Shown here: positions 48,412 to 58,178 of the stretch, piece by piece
How positions within the stretch are numbered: position 1 is the stretch's first letter
Layout of the letters: each line of letters starts with the position of its first letter
Source of the DNA: Aminipila butyrica
GTDB taxonomy: Bacteria > Bacillota > Clostridia > Peptostreptococcales > Anaerovoracaceae
NCBI RefSeq assembly: GCF_010669305.1
Contig: NZ_CP048649.1
Coordinates: 868,001 to 932,000 of the forward strand
DNA length: 64,000 nt
Direction: 5' to 3'
Position numbers and translations under genes: made by a program
The notes under the pieces: model-generated
Seen by the model: the letters and a program-made list of their open reading frames with translations, nothing else
Told to the model about the DNA's origin: nothing
Databases searched by the model: none

Positions 48412-48603
48412 ATGAAAGAAAAAAAGACAGACAAAAGTGCTGGGGATAAGGCGGCGGCTTTTGCAAAGAATCAGCTCCTAGGTTCAACAAAATATGTCCA
48501 CAGGCGAGATTTATTAAACGCTTTGCTGAAAGAGGACAAAACGTACACTTTGGAGCAGGTGGATGGACTGATTCAGAAATTTATGGAAGGAAAGGTGAAA
48601 TAA
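48412..48603 (+). CDS. Small tail-locus protein
   Basis: 63 residues (SAGDKAAAFAKNQLLGSTKYVHRRDLLNALLKEDKTYTLEQVDGLIQKF). It is coupled to the genes on both sides and is regularly found directly before the sheath gene in PBSX-type tails. Function unknown. Confidence 0.75.
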   Translation: MKEKKTDKSAGDKAAAFAKNQLLGSTKYVHRRDLLNALLKEDKTYTLEQVDGLIQKFMEGKVK

Positions 48604-48604
48604 T

Positions 48605-49912
48605 ATGGCGTTAGGCGGAGGAAATTTTACAACTCAAAACAAAGGACTGCCAGGTGCATACATTAATTTTGTATCAGCAGCCAGAGCAGATGCGCAGCTT
48701 TCAGAGCGGGGGTATGTGGCCATGGCCCTAGAACTGGAATGGGGGCCAGATGGCGAGGTATTTACGGTAGAAGCCGCAGAAGTGCAGAAGAATGCACAGA
48801 AAATTTTTGGTTACGGGTATACCCATGAAAAAATGAAGGGAATCCGAGATTTGTTTCGGAATGCCAAAACACTTTATGCGTATCGGCTGAACAGTGGTGT
48901 AAAGGCAGAGAATACCTATGCTACGGCCAAATACACAGGGACTCGGGGCAATGATATTAAAATTGTCATTGCAGCTAATGTGGATGACACCGGAAGCTTT
49001 GACGTAAAGACCCTGGTGGATAATGTTCTGGTAGATTCTCAGACGGTAAGGACTGCTACTGATCTGCTGAGCAATGATTATGTAGACTTTAAAAGTGATG
49101 GGACGCTGGAAGCTACCGCAGGAATTGGCTTGACAGGAGGCAGCAACAAGACGGCCATAACTGGTACCGATTACCAGGGATTCCTAGATAAGATTGAAAG
49201 TTACAGCTTCAATACGCTGGGCTGTCTGGCGACAGAAAGTGCGATTTGCGAGTTATTTACAGCCTTTACCCGTCGTCTCAGAGATGAGAATGGCATGAAG
49301 TTCCAGACAGTTCTTTATCGGACTGCTGCTGACTACGAAGGAGTCATCTCCGTGGAAAATGCGGTGTCAGATTCAGGATGGCCGGCTTCGGCAGCGGTGT
49401 ATTGGACAGCAGGAGCGGAAGCTGGCTGCGCCATTAATAAGACCAACACTAACAAGCTCTACGATGGTGAATTCAGCCTGAATGTAGGCTATAGCCAGAT
49501 TCAGCTGACGGAAGGTGTAAAAGCTGGGCAATTTATGTTCCACAAAGTGGGGGACAAGGTTCGGGTGCTAGAAGACCTGAATACCTTTGTCAGCTTTATG
49601 GAGGAAAAAAATTCAGATTTTGCCAGCAACCAGACTATACGGGTTCTGGATCAGATCGGCAACGATATGGCCGTTTTATTCAACGGCAAGTATTTAGGCA
49701 ACATTCCCAATGACGAATCAGGACGAATCAGTTTCTGGAATGATATTGTTAAGCATCACCAGGAACTGCAAAAGCTTCGGGCTATTGAGGAATTTTCAGC
49801 CAGTGATGTGGTGGTGGAAAAAGGCCAGGATAGAAAAGCCGTATTTGTTACGGACCGAGTAATGCCAACAAACGCCATGACCCAGCTTTATATGGTTACG
49901 GTTATTCAGTAG
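48605..49912 (+). CDS. Contractile tail sheath protein (XkdK-like)
   Basis: 435 residues. The start MALGGGNFTTQNKGLPGAYINFVSA is the typical XkdK N-terminus; C-terminal RVMPTNAMTQLYMVTVIQ completes the sheath fold. Expected to form the contracting outer cylinder. Full length, ATG just after the previous stop with AAAGGTGAAATA. Confidence 0.95.
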   Translation: MALGGGNFTTQNKGLPGAYINFVSAARADAQLSERGYVAMALELEWGPDGEVFTVEAAEVQKNAQKIFGYGYTHEKMKGIRDLFRNAKTLYAYRLNSGVKAENTYATAKYTGTRGNDIKIVIAANVDDTGSFDVKTLVDNVLVDSQTVRTATDLLSNDYVDFKSDGTLEATAGIGLTGGSNKTAITGTDYQGFLDKIESYSFNTLGCLATESAICELFTAFTRRLRDENGMKFQTVLYRTAADYEGVISVENAVSDSGWPASAAVYWTAGAEAGCAINKTNTNKLYDGEFSLNVGYSQIQLTEGVKAGQFMFHKVGDKVRVLEDLNTFVSFMEEKNSDFASNQTIRVLDQIGNDMAVLFNGKYLGNIPNDESGRISFWNDIVKHHQELQKLRAIEEFSASDVVVEKGQDRKAVFVTDRVMPTNAMTQLYMVTVIQ

Positions 49913-49934
49913 AAATAGAAAGGAAGGATAGTCT

Positions 49935-50411
49935 ATGTTAAATCATCAGATCATGAATGCAGAAGATGCAGTAAGCGGCTCCCTGGCGGAGTGCTACATC
50001 ACTATCGACGGAAACCGATATAACTTCATGCAGTTATATAAGTTTGAATCCAAAGTGGAGAAGACCATCTCCGAAGTGCCTATTCTAGGCAGAACCGGTA
50101 AGGGCCACAAGGCCACCGGCTGGAAAGGAACTTGGACTGGCACGGCCCATTATAATCAGTCTATTATGAGAGAATTACTGCTGACATACAAGGAAAAGGG
50201 ACTAGATGTACCTTTTGATATCCAGGTTACGAATGAGGATGAGACCTCATCCATCGGCAGACAAACTATTATCCATAAGAATTGTCTGACCTCCGGGGGC
50301 ATCCTGGCTAAATACGATGCCGATGCGGAATACCTGGATGAAGATATCGAAGGAACCTTTGACGATTTTGAAATGCCAGAAAAGTTCAATTTATTGAACG
50401 GCATGCGTTAA
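49935..50411 (+). CDS. Tail tube protein (XkdM-like)
   Basis: 158 residues (ECYITIDGNRYNFMQLYKFESKVEKTISEVPILGRTGKGHKATGWKGTWTGTAHYNQSI pattern) of the XkdM family; forms the inner rigid tube. GAAAGGAAGGATAG precedes the ATG. Confidence 0.95.
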   Translation: MLNHQIMNAEDAVSGSLAECYITIDGNRYNFMQLYKFESKVEKTISEVPILGRTGKGHKATGWKGTWTGTAHYNQSIMRELLLTYKEKGLDVPFDIQVTNEDETSSIGRQTIIHKNCLTSGGILAKYDADAEYLDEDIEGTFDDFEMPEKFNLLNGMR

Positions 50412-50461
50412 ATGGGTAAACCATATCTGTGAAATAGAGGATTACATTATATAACTTGTCG

Positions 50462-50503
50462 AGAGCGGACAACGCAAAGGGCGTGTCTCTTTCTGCCCGC
50501 TCC
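50462..50503 (+). terminator. Hairpin between tube and chaperone genes
   Basis: GAGCGG / CCGCTC outer stem with internal pairing; it could lower expression of the downstream genes relative to sheath and tube. No strong T-run. Confidence 0.4.
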
Positions 50504-50537
50504 GATTTAACCCCCATCAGTAAAGGAGAATATAAAC

Positions 50538-50966
50538 ATGAGTAATTTAAATGCTTTTTTAAACCAGCACGCAAACCGTCCGCAGCACACAAGCTTTGCT
50601 GTTTCCCCACGCTTTGTAGATGAAGAGGGGCAGCCTGTAAAGTGGGAGCTGCGAAGTCTGACACAAAGTGAAAGCCAAAAACTGAAAAAGGAATGCACAA
50701 AAAGAGTTCAGGTACCTGGAAAGAAAGGGATTTTCACTTCGGAAACAGACATTGATGATCTGCTTTGCAAGATGGCAGTCGCTTGTACGGTTTTTCCAAA
50801 TCTGAATGATGTGACGCTGCAAGACAGTTATCAGGTCATGGGAGCAGAAAATCTTTTGCAGGAGATGCTGCTGCCGGGAGAATATGGCAATTTCATGGAA
50901 AAACTCCAGGAGATCAATGGCTTTGATATCTCTATGGAAGATAAGGTAGAAGAAGCAAAAAACTAA
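50538..50966 (+). CDS. Tail assembly chaperone (XkdN-like)
   Basis: 142 residues (FAVSPRFVDEEGQPVKWELRSLTQSESQKLKKECTKRV ... ENLLQEMLLPGEYGNFMEKLQEINGFD). Ends in A AAA AAC TAA, a -1 slippery heptamer directly before the stop, so a longer frameshift product is expected. Confidence 0.9.
   Translation: MSNLNAFLNQHANRPQHTSFAVSPRFVDEEGQPVKWELRSLTQSESQKLKKECTKRVQVPGKKGIFTSETDIDDLLCKMAVACTVFPNLNDVTLQDSYQVMGAENLLQEMLLPGEYGNFMEKLQEINGFDISMEDKVEEAKN
50957..50963 (+). other. Programmed -1 frameshift site
   Basis: AAAAAAC in the phase A AAA AAC immediately before the stop TAA at 50964-50966. The -1 frame is open from 50945 to 51139. Confidence 0.8.
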
Positions 50967-50992
50967 TCAAGGAGGGCGACTATGAGGCCAAC

Positions 50993-51139
50993 ATGGCTTA
51001 TTACGTCCTCCACAAGTTCCACATCCTGCCCGGCGATTTTATGGCCTTGTCGGATGAAGAGCGAGCTTTTGTCTATGCAGCTATCAACGTCCGCCTGGAA
51101 GAAGAAAAGAGACAGGCTGCAAAGATGAAAAAGAAATGA
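50993..51139 (+). CDS. Chaperone extension read by -1 frameshifting (or small ORF)
   Basis: From ATG 50993 it encodes 48 residues (MAYYVLHKFHILPGDFMALS ... KKK). The same frame is open back to the slippery site, giving an extension LIKEGDYEANMAYYVL... of the XkdN-like protein. An independent start is also possible because GGAGG lies at 50971. The layout equals that of Mu/PBSX-type tail chaperone pairs. Confidence 0.7.
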   Translation: MAYYVLHKFHILPGDFMALSDEERAFVYAAINVRLEEEKRQAAKMKKK

Positions 51140-51149
51140 GGTGAGAAGA

Positions 51150-53090
51150 TTGACGACTATAAACGCATCAATCCAAATGACACAAAATATGTCGGCAGCT
51201 ATGCAGTCCATTCATGGCAGTACAAATTCGGCCATAAGCAGCTTTGCAAGTCTGCAATCGGCTATTTCCCAGGCCAATATTCAAATGGAGATCGCAGTCG
51301 ACAAACAAGAGGATTTTCAGAAAGAGACTGCTGGAAGTATAAAAGGGATGACGTTATTAAAAAATGCCATGAGTGGGCTTGGTGTAAGCTTAGATATTCA
51401 AAAAGTGCTCCAGCTTTCTGATGCCATGGCACAAACTAAGGCCCGTTTAAGCCTAATGAATAAAGATGAATCATCCACAGGGGAGCTGCAAAGTAAAATA
51501 TTTGATTCAGCTAATCGAAGTGGGAATTCCTATGCGAACACGGCCAACGCGGTAACCGATTTGGGACTCAATGCCGGAGATTCTTTTCAGAGCAACGATG
51601 CGGTAATTGCTTTCGTTGAGCAGGTTAATAAGCAGCTTGCCTTAGGCGGAACAGCCGCGGATCAGCAGTCCAATGCCATGGCCCAGTTGTCTCAGGCTAT
51701 GGCGGGAGGAGTTCTCCAGGGCGAGGCCTTGAATACCGTTCTAGATGCTGCACCAGGCATAGGACGGAGCATCGAGGAATCCATGGGCTGGGCAGAGGGT
51801 TCCATCCGTTCTTATGCAGAACAAGGTGCGGTGACCTCCCAAGTTGTAAGAGATTCCATGTTTGCCATGCAGGGAGCGACCAATGCTGCATTTAATGATA
51901 TGGGCATGACCTGGCAGCAGGTGGGGAATGTCATGTCTAATAAACTGCTACAGATGTCTACACCTTTATTGGCATTTATCAATACCCTAGCAAAAAATTG
52001 GAGTATTTTAGAACCTATTGTAGTAGGCGTACTTGGTGCTCTGGCATTGTATAAAGGGGCGGTACTAGCATCAGCGGCAGCAACAGCATTTGCTAGTTTT
52101 CATACTGCCCTACTTAACATATTGACTGGAGGAACATCTTTGCGGGTGGCACTTGCCAATTGGGCTTTAAAAAAACAAGCGGTGGCGACAACAGAGGCGG
52201 CTGTGGCTCAATGGGGCCTTAACGCAGCGTTACTGGCCTCTCCCCTTACCTGGATTGTCGGTATATTACTCGTGGTAATAGTAACACTTTATGCAGTAGT
52301 AGCGTGGATTAACAAAACAAAAGATACAACTATCTCAGCTACAGGACTAATTGTGGGGGCCTTCTTTGCTTTAGGTGCTATTATTTATAACATAATTGTC
52401 GGAGTTATTAATGCGATTATGCAGATCGCATGGACTCGCTTTGCTGAACCATGGATTGGAATAATAGAGTGGGTATTAAATGTGTTTAATGGCGGATTTA
52501 ACAGCTTTGGAGACGCCGTTAAAAACCTACTTGGAAATATTATTTCTTGGTTTTTATCTCTTGGGAAAGTGGCTACTAAGATTATAGACGCTATTTTTGG
52601 AACAAATTGGACAGAAGGTCTTAATGCCTTGCAAGACAAAGTTCTTAAGTGGGGAAAAAATGATAAGGCAATCACTTTGAACCGGACTGCACCGACTATA
52701 AACTCCCGATTAGGCGTAAAGAATTCATTTAACACAGGCTATGGTATGGGAGAAAATGGTGGAGATGTGCTCAAAGGTATGTTTGATCCTAGGGCACTTG
52801 ATAATTTTAATCCAAATGGTGAGGAAACTGCTGCTAATGTGGCAGGCATCGCAGGCAACACCGGCAGTATGGCCGATTCCATGTCTGTCTCTGAGGAAGA
52901 CATGACTTATCTGCGAGACATTGCAGAGCGGGAAGCCATCAACCGCTTCACTACGGCGGAAATCAAAGTAGAGATGGCCAACAGTTTCGGTGACGTTCGA
53001 GAGACCGCTGATGTAGACGGTATCATCAGTTATCTGGCATATAAAATAGAGGAACAGATGGCCGTATCCGCGGAAGGGGTGTATATATAA
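51150..53090 (+). CDS. Tail tape measure protein of the tailocin
   Basis: About 646 residues. The TTG at 51150 follows GAGGTGAGAAGA; a GTG at 51141 overlaps that site. N-terminal helices, the conserved tape-measure block AMAQLSQAMAGGVLQGEALNTVLDAAPGIGRSI (about 175-210) and five or more hydrophobic helices (about 280-440). About 640 residues would predict a tail roughly three quarters as long as for the 873-residue prophage protein, if both follow the usual length rule. Confidence 0.9.
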   Translation: MTTINASIQMTQNMSAAMQSIHGSTNSAISSFASLQSAISQANIQMEIAVDKQEDFQKETAGSIKGMTLLKNAMSGLGVSLDIQKVLQLSDAMAQTKARLSLMNKDESSTGELQSKIFDSANRSGNSYANTANAVTDLGLNAGDSFQSNDAVIAFVEQVNKQLALGGTAADQQSNAMAQLSQAMAGGVLQGEALNTVLDAAPGIGRSIEESMGWAEGSIRSYAEQGAVTSQVVRDSMFAMQGATNAAFNDMGMTWQQVGNVMSNKLLQMSTPLLAFINTLAKNWSILEPIVVGVLGALALYKGAVLASAAATAFASFHTALLNILTGGTSLRVALANWALKKQAVATTEAAVAQWGLNAALLASPLTWIVGILLVVIVTLYAVVAWINKTKDTTISATGLIVGAFFALGAIIYNIIVGVINAIMQIAWTRFAEPWIGIIEWVLNVFNGGFNSFGDAVKNLLGNIISWFLSLGKVATKIIDAIFGTNWTEGLNALQDKVLKWGKNDKAITLNRTAPTINSRLGVKNSFNTGYGMGENGGDVLKGMFDPRALDNFNPNGEETAANVAGIAGNTGSMADSMSVSEEDMTYLRDIAEREAINRFTTAEIKVEMANSFGDVRETADVDGIISYLAYKIEEQMAVSAEGVYI

Positions 53091-53746
53091 TGGCTTATGA
53101 AATGCGTTTAAACGGAATGCTGCTGCCGGTGACCCCGGAGAAATTGCAGCGAAAAGTTAAAAACCAAAATGAGACGGTTACCTTGATTGATGGAAGCGAG
53201 GTAAATTTGCTAAAAGCTCCTGGACTAATGGAGATTGAGTTAGAGGCTTTGCTGCCGCAGACAATGTATCCTTTTGCTATATATCCCGATGGATTCCAAC
53301 CTGCCGAATACTACCTGGATGAACTAAAACGGCTCAAGGATGACAAAAAGGCATTTACGTTCACTGTGACTAGAGAGAGCCCTTCAGGGCAGAAGCTGTT
53401 TTATACCGAAATGGAAGTCTCCTTAGAGGATTACACTATAGCGGAATCTGCCGACAACGGGCAAGATGTAATGGTGTCCATAACGCTGAAAGAATATAGG
53501 CCTTATGGCACAAAGCGGCCTCCTGTAGTTTCTGTCGACCCTCAGGGTGTTACGACTATTTCCGTCGTAGAATCTCGTCCAGCTAAAGAACCTGCGGCAT
53601 CTTACACGGTAAAAGCCGGGGATAAACTGTGGGATATATGTAAAGTCCACCTGGGCGATGGGAGGCGGTATTCAGAAATTGCCAAATTAAATGGTATCTC
53701 TAACCCCAATTTAATTTTCGCAGGGCAGGTGATTCGTCTTGGCTGA
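53090..53746 (+). CDS. LysM-containing baseplate protein (XkdP-like)
   Basis: 218 residues; N-terminal beta-rich domain (MRLNGMLLPVTPEKLQRKVKNQNETV) and C-terminal LysM (ASYTVKAGDKLWDICKVHLGDG ... NPNLIFAGQVIRL). Connects tube and baseplate (gp53 analogue). Overlaps the genes on both sides. Confidence 0.92.
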   Translation: MAYEMRLNGMLLPVTPEKLQRKVKNQNETVTLIDGSEVNLLKAPGLMEIELEALLPQTMYPFAIYPDGFQPAEYYLDELKRLKDDKKAFTFTVTRESPSGQKLFYTEMEVSLEDYTIAESADNGQDVMVSITLKEYRPYGTKRPPVVSVDPQGVTTISVVESRPAKEPAASYTVKAGDKLWDICKVHLGDGRRYSEIAKLNGISNPNLIFAGQVIRLG

Positions 53747-54710
53747 CATTCGGCTTTATATAACAAATAACGGAATTATTTATGAACCAGTTGTGGAAGG
53801 GGAGATCACGTGGGAAACCGAGCGGTTTGGATCCCCTGGGATACTGTCCTTTACGGTACTGAAAGATTCTGTTATCAATTTCCAGGAGGGCAATTTGGTG
53901 CAGTTATATGTAGGCGATGTGAAAACCTTTTATGGCTTTGTTTTTACCAAAAAGAGGTCTACGAGTAAAGCAGGCGCCATCAATGTGACAGCTTACGACC
54001 AACTGCGATATTTGAAGAATAAAGATGCCTATATTTATCCAGAGGCTATGACGGCTACTCAATTGATAAGGGCCTTGGCACATACTTATCGGCTTCAAGC
54101 TGGGGAGCTGGAAGATACGGGGTTCATCATTCCCAGAAGAGTGGAAAGTAACCAGACCCTCTTTGACACGATACAGACGGCGCTGGATGAAACATTGATG
54201 AGCACTAGACAGCTCCATGTGCTTTACGACGACTTCGGTAAGCTGACTCTGCGAAATCTTGAAACCATGAAGCTGCCAATTCTTATCGCTCCGGGAACGG
54301 CAAGTGATTTCGATTATTCCACCAGCATCGATTCTGGCACCTACAATCAAGTTAAGCTTTATTACGATAATCAAGATACACACAAAAGAGAGGGTATGGT
54401 CGACTTTGATCCAGTGAATATTGAAAAATGGGGTGTCCTGCAGCTGTGTGAGAGCGTTCAAAACAAGGGCAGTATCCAACAGAAAGTGAAAGATTTGTTA
54501 AAGTTTTACAACATGAAGACTCGCAGCTTGTCTGTGAAGAAAGCGTTTGGTGACATTCGAGTTCGAGGAGGTTCTGGGGTAATGGTAAGTCTGAACCTGG
54601 GAGATATCAAAGTCAACACGTACATGCTGGTGGAGAAGGTTAAACACACTATAACGGAAGAAAGCCATTTTATGGACCTGACATTGAGAGGATGTGATGC
54701 ATATGTCTAA
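53739..54710 (+). CDS. Baseplate hub protein (XkdQ-like)
   Basis: 323 residues, XkdQ/gp27-like: DIRLYITNNGIIYEPVVEGEITWETERFGSPGILSFTVLKD at the start and the internal VNVTAYDQLRYLKNKDAYIYPE-type block. TTG start 53739; overlaps the next gene by eight bases. Confidence 0.92.
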   Translation: MADIRLYITNNGIIYEPVVEGEITWETERFGSPGILSFTVLKDSVINFQEGNLVQLYVGDVKTFYGFVFTKKRSTSKAGAINVTAYDQLRYLKNKDAYIYPEAMTATQLIRALAHTYRLQAGELEDTGFIIPRRVESNQTLFDTIQTALDETLMSTRQLHVLYDDFGKLTLRNLETMKLPILIAPGTASDFDYSTSIDSGTYNQVKLYYDNQDTHKREGMVDFDPVNIEKWGVLQLCESVQNKGSIQQKVKDLLKFYNMKTRSLSVKKAFGDIRVRGGSGVMVSLNLGDIKVNTYMLVEKVKHTITEESHFMDLTLRGCDAYV

Positions 54711-55125
54711 TTTAGTGCAATTGATTAAAAAAGCCTCCCTGGAAGCAGGAGAGGCGGCCGGACCTATGACCGCAGGCTTTGGTAAGGTGGTCTCGGAGAG
54801 ACCCTTGAAAATTCAAATTGATCAGAAAATCACATTGGATGGGGAATTCCTTCTGGTGCCAGAGAGTTTGACGGATCATCAGGTGAACATGGTCGTAGAT
54901 CATCAGACTCAGCCTTCTGGAGGCTTTAGCCATGGCCATAGCGTGACTACAGATGGAGGAAGCGGCAGTGCTTCCCCTCATTCCCAGTCCAACCATGCCC
55001 ACGAGTACAGCGGAACAAAGAGCTTTACGGTGCTAAATGGCTTGCGGACAGGAGACAAGGTTATTTTGCTCCGGGTCCAGGGGGGGCAAAAATATATTGT
55101 ACTGGATAGAGAGGGGAGCGTATGA
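54703..55125 (+). CDS. DUF2577 baseplate protein (XkdR-like)
   Basis: 140 residues from ATG 54703 behind GAGAGGATGTG. His-rich middle part (GGFSHGHSVTTDGG ... SNHAHEYSG) may bind a metal at the spike, and the C-terminus VLNGLRTGDKVILLRVQGGQKYIVLDR is a typical OB-like end. Confidence 0.88.
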   Translation: MSNLVQLIKKASLEAGEAAGPMTAGFGKVVSERPLKIQIDQKITLDGEFLLVPESLTDHQVNMVVDHQTQPSGGFSHGHSVTTDGGSGSASPHSQSNHAHEYSGTKSFTVLNGLRTGDKVILLRVQGGQKYIVLDREGSV

Positions 55126-55526
55126 TACCACAAATTGATACAGACCTGCAAAATGCTTTTGAACTGGCAGAGAGACAACCAAGCCGAACGTATCGGTTAG
55201 ATCTGAAAAGTGGGCGAATCTTCGGCACGGTTGACCAGTTGGAAGCCATGAAACAGGCCATATATAAAATTTTGAACACGGAGCGCTACCAGTATGCAAT
55301 CTATAGCTGGAATTACGGTGCAGAGTTGGCAGCCCTTATAGGTCAGCCAGCTACCTATGTCATGGCTCTGATAAACAGGCGAATTACCGAAGCTTTGACT
55401 CAAGATGATCGCATTACCGAAGTAGATAATTTCTCCTTTGTTCGAGATAAAAAGACGATTCAGGTATCCTTTACCGTTCATACCATATACGGTCGAATTG
55501 ATGCCGAGAAAGAGGTGAACATCTAA
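55122..55526 (+). CDS. DUF2634 sheath initiator (XkdS-like)
   Basis: 134 residues. The YQYAIYSWNYGAELAALIGQP segment is the gp25/W-like core that starts sheath assembly at the baseplate. Overlaps 55125 and 55526 neighbours by a few bases. Confidence 0.92.
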   Translation: MIPQIDTDLQNAFELAERQPSRTYRLDLKSGRIFGTVDQLEAMKQAIYKILNTERYQYAIYSWNYGAELAALIGQPATYVMALINRRITEALTQDDRITEVDNFSFVRDKKTIQVSFTVHTIYGRIDAEKEVNI

Positions 55527-56578
55527 TGTATGAACAGATGACTTATGAATTGCTGCTACAGCGTATGCTGGACAGAGTGCCCTCTGATGTGGATAAGAGG
55601 GAAGGGAGCATCATTTATGATGCATTGGCTCCAGCGGCTGTAGAATTGCAAAATATGTATATTCAGCTGGAAGCTGTACTTAATGAGGGGTTTGCAGATA
55701 CTCAGAGCCGGTCCTATTTGATTCGTAGAGCAGGGGAACGAGGGATTGTACCAGAAGCAGCGACCTTTGCCGTGCTCCGGGGGGTATTTAATAAAGATAT
55801 TCCAATTGGCTCCCGTTTTAGTTTAGGAATCCTGACCTATACTGCCATAGAAAAAATGGCTGATGGCTCTTTTAAACTACAATGTGAGACAGCAGGTCAG
55901 GCCGGAAACCAGTTGGAAACATTGATTCCCATCGACTATATTGCTGATTTAACTAGAGCAGAAGCGACAGAGATTTTGGTTCCTGGGGAAGATGAAGAGA
56001 CAACAGAAAAGCTGCGGGCCCGATATTATGCAAACTTGGATTCTAAATCCTTTGGAGGTAATATCCAGGATTACAAGGAAAAAGTCAACGCTTTGTCTGG
56101 AATAGGCGGGGTAAAGGTTTATCCCGTTTGGAATGGCGGGGGCACAGTCCGCCTGACAGTAATCAGTTCGGCTTATGAATCCCCCTCCAGTGTACTGGTA
56201 GATGAAGTGCAGGAGGCAGTGGATCCGGTGGGCCATACCGGAGAAGGGTATGGCCTTGCTCCCATCGGCCATCGAGTGACGGTGGGCGGAGTGAAGGAGA
56301 CAGAGGTCCATATTTCTACCCATATCGTCTATCAAGAGGGCTGGAATTGGGAAGACGTAAAGGATTACGTTTTGTCAGCAATTGACCGCTATTTTATGGA
56401 GCTGGCTGGTCAGTGGTCAGAGGAAAAGAATCTGATTGTTCGAATCAGTCAGATTGAGACTAGGCTGCTAAATGTACCGGGAATCATTGATATAGCCGAT
56501 ACTACCATAAACGAACTTACTCAAAACCTAATCTTGGACAGCGACTGCATACCAAAGCGGGGTGATGTGATTGGATAG
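55526..56578 (+). CDS. Baseplate J-like protein (XkdT)
   Basis: 350 residues. MLDRVPSDVDKREGSIIYDALAPAAVELQNMY, RAGERGIVPEAAT and ETTEKLRARYYANLDSKSFGGNIQDYKEKV are diagnostic of baseplate J/gp47 wedge proteins. Confidence 0.95.
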   Translation: MYEQMTYELLLQRMLDRVPSDVDKREGSIIYDALAPAAVELQNMYIQLEAVLNEGFADTQSRSYLIRRAGERGIVPEAATFAVLRGVFNKDIPIGSRFSLGILTYTAIEKMADGSFKLQCETAGQAGNQLETLIPIDYIADLTRAEATEILVPGEDEETTEKLRARYYANLDSKSFGGNIQDYKEKVNALSGIGGVKVYPVWNGGGTVRLTVISSAYESPSSVLVDEVQEAVDPVGHTGEGYGLAPIGHRVTVGGVKETEVHISTHIVYQEGWNWEDVKDYVLSAIDRYFMELAGQWSEEKNLIVRISQIETRLLNVPGIIDIADTTINELTQNLILDSDCIPKRGDVIG

Positions 56579-57137
56579 AAGAATCAACTTGATTGCTTAT
56601 TTGCCGGAGATACTCCAGGACATAAGAGAATTTAAGACTGTAGCCGAAACAGAAAATTTAGAACTAAAACAGCTGCAAGCTGCACTGAACGCGGCATTAA
56701 ATGATCTCTTTGTGGAGTCCAGCACGGAATACGGCGTAGCTCGCTGGGAAAAGATTTTGAAAATCAGTCCGAAGGGCACGAATTCCCTGGCAGAGCGGAA
56801 GTTTCGAATCCTAGCCAGATTGAATGAGCAGCTGCCATACAGCTACCGGATGCTGGCTCGGCAGTTGGCTACCTTATGCGGAGAAGAGGGGTACAGTCTA
56901 AAAGAAAATATTGAGACCTATCAGCTGATTGTCCGGGTAGCCTTGGCGGCTAAGAGCAACTTTGATGATGTACAAAAGCTTTTGGAACGGGTAGTTCCCT
57001 GCAATGTGGCTGTTGATTTGAGCCTGATTTATAACCAGTATCAAGTTTTAGAAGCATTTACCTATGGCCAACTGGAAGCTTATACCTATGAGCAAATGAG
57101 AGAGGAGCCTCTGAATGGGAATAAATTTAACGGATAA
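56571..57137 (+). CDS. XkdU/YmfQ-like baseplate protein (DUF2313 type)
   Basis: 188 residues. LPEILQDIREFKTVAETENLELKQLQAALN and GVARWEKILKISPKGTNSLAERKFRILARL are family features. TTG start 56571 overlapping baseplate J by eight bases; the C-terminus overlaps the fibre start by 23 bases. Confidence 0.92.
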   Translation: MDRRINLIAYLPEILQDIREFKTVAETENLELKQLQAALNAALNDLFVESSTEYGVARWEKILKISPKGTNSLAERKFRILARLNEQLPYSYRMLARQLATLCGEEGYSLKENIETYQLIVRVALAAKSNFDDVQKLLERVVPCNVAVDLSLIYNQYQVLEAFTYGQLEAYTYEQMREEPLNGNKFNG

Positions 57138-58167
57138 TTACAAGTTAAAAAAGCCGGAAAAGAATGAGTTCTTTAATGTACAGCATCAAAATGACAACAT
57201 GGATGTCATTGATGGGCAGTTGAAAGAAAATACAGAAGCGGTTTTAAAGAAGGTAGATCGCATCCAAGGCAAGGGACTGAGCACAGAAGACTTTACCACC
57301 GCTGAGAAGAACAAATTGGCGGGGGTGCCAACCAATGCTGGAGAAATGAAGATTTCTGAGGCGGTTAGGACGCTGTATGGGCTGACGGCGGCAGAAGGGA
57401 ATGTGGATAAGGCGCTGAAAAAAATACCACCTAAAATGGAGGTGATACAGAGATTTACAACTTCACAGCTTTTTTTGATACCCTCAACTGTTACTAAAAT
57501 TGATTTATACATGGTAGGCGGCGGACAAAATGGCGGGGACGGCGGGGAGGATACTAAAGGTTCATCAGGAAGCATAGCTTATGGTGGAAAAGGTGGTGAT
57601 GGAGGGGCTATTTTGTATTTAACGAATCTTGTAGTAACCCCTAATACCACTGTAGCTATTGTAATCGGACAAGCAGGGTCTCCAAGCAGTTTTGATAAGT
57701 TCTCAACCGATGATTCTAGTTTTTTCTTCTCGAATCCGAATACACCTTCAACAAGTCTGTCCACTTTGTCAACGTACCCTAAAAACGTATTGGGTTTAAG
57801 GTGTTGCCCATTTGACGGTAAAATCTATGGAATTCCAGGAGCACCAGGGGGGTTTGCTAAATGGTACACTAAAACATATGGCGCTGGAAGTAATATAAGC
57901 TTATTCGGATTAAATAAAGTTGGCGGCAGTGGGACAATTGTCGCTGGAAAAGACCATACAAGCGGCGGAGGCGGTGCAAGTTACGAGAATAATGGTGGAA
58001 ATGGATCAGAAATAAAAGGCGGCGATGGGGGAAATGCATCTCCAAACACTGGTCACGGCGGAGGCGGAGGCGGAGGCGCTACTGGTGGGGATAAATACGA
58101 CGGAACTTTGTCAGGTCTAGGAGGAGTAGGTGGAAGCGGCATAGTAATAGTTAGATATTATAAATAA
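57115..58167 (+). CDS. Tail fibre 1 with Gly-rich tip
   Basis: 350 residues. The N-terminal ~45 residues (MGINLTDNYKLKKPEKNEFF.VQHQNDNMD) anchor to the baseplate and are repeated in fibre 2. Then SEAVRTLYGLTAAEGNVDKALKK, shared with the prophage fibre, and a Gly-rich C-terminus containing GGGGASYENNGGNGSEIKGG and ending SGIVIVRYYK. Candidate specificity determinant. Confidence 0.85.
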   Translation: MGINLTDNYKLKKPEKNEFFNVQHQNDNMDVIDGQLKENTEAVLKKVDRIQGKGLSTEDFTTAEKNKLAGVPTNAGEMKISEAVRTLYGLTAAEGNVDKALKKIPPKMEVIQRFTTSQLFLIPSTVTKIDLYMVGGGQNGGDGGEDTKGSSGSIAYGGKGGDGGAILYLTNLVVTPNTTVAIVIGQAGSPSSFDKFSTDDSSFFFSNPNTPSTSLSTLSTYPKNVLGLRCCPFDGKIYGIPGAPGGFAKWYTKTYGAGSNISLFGLNKVGGSGTIVAGKDHTSGGGGASYENNGGNGSEIKGGDGGNASPNTGHGGGGGGGATGGDKYDGTLSGLGGVGGSGIVIVRYYK

Positions 58168-58178
58168 GGAGGTATATC

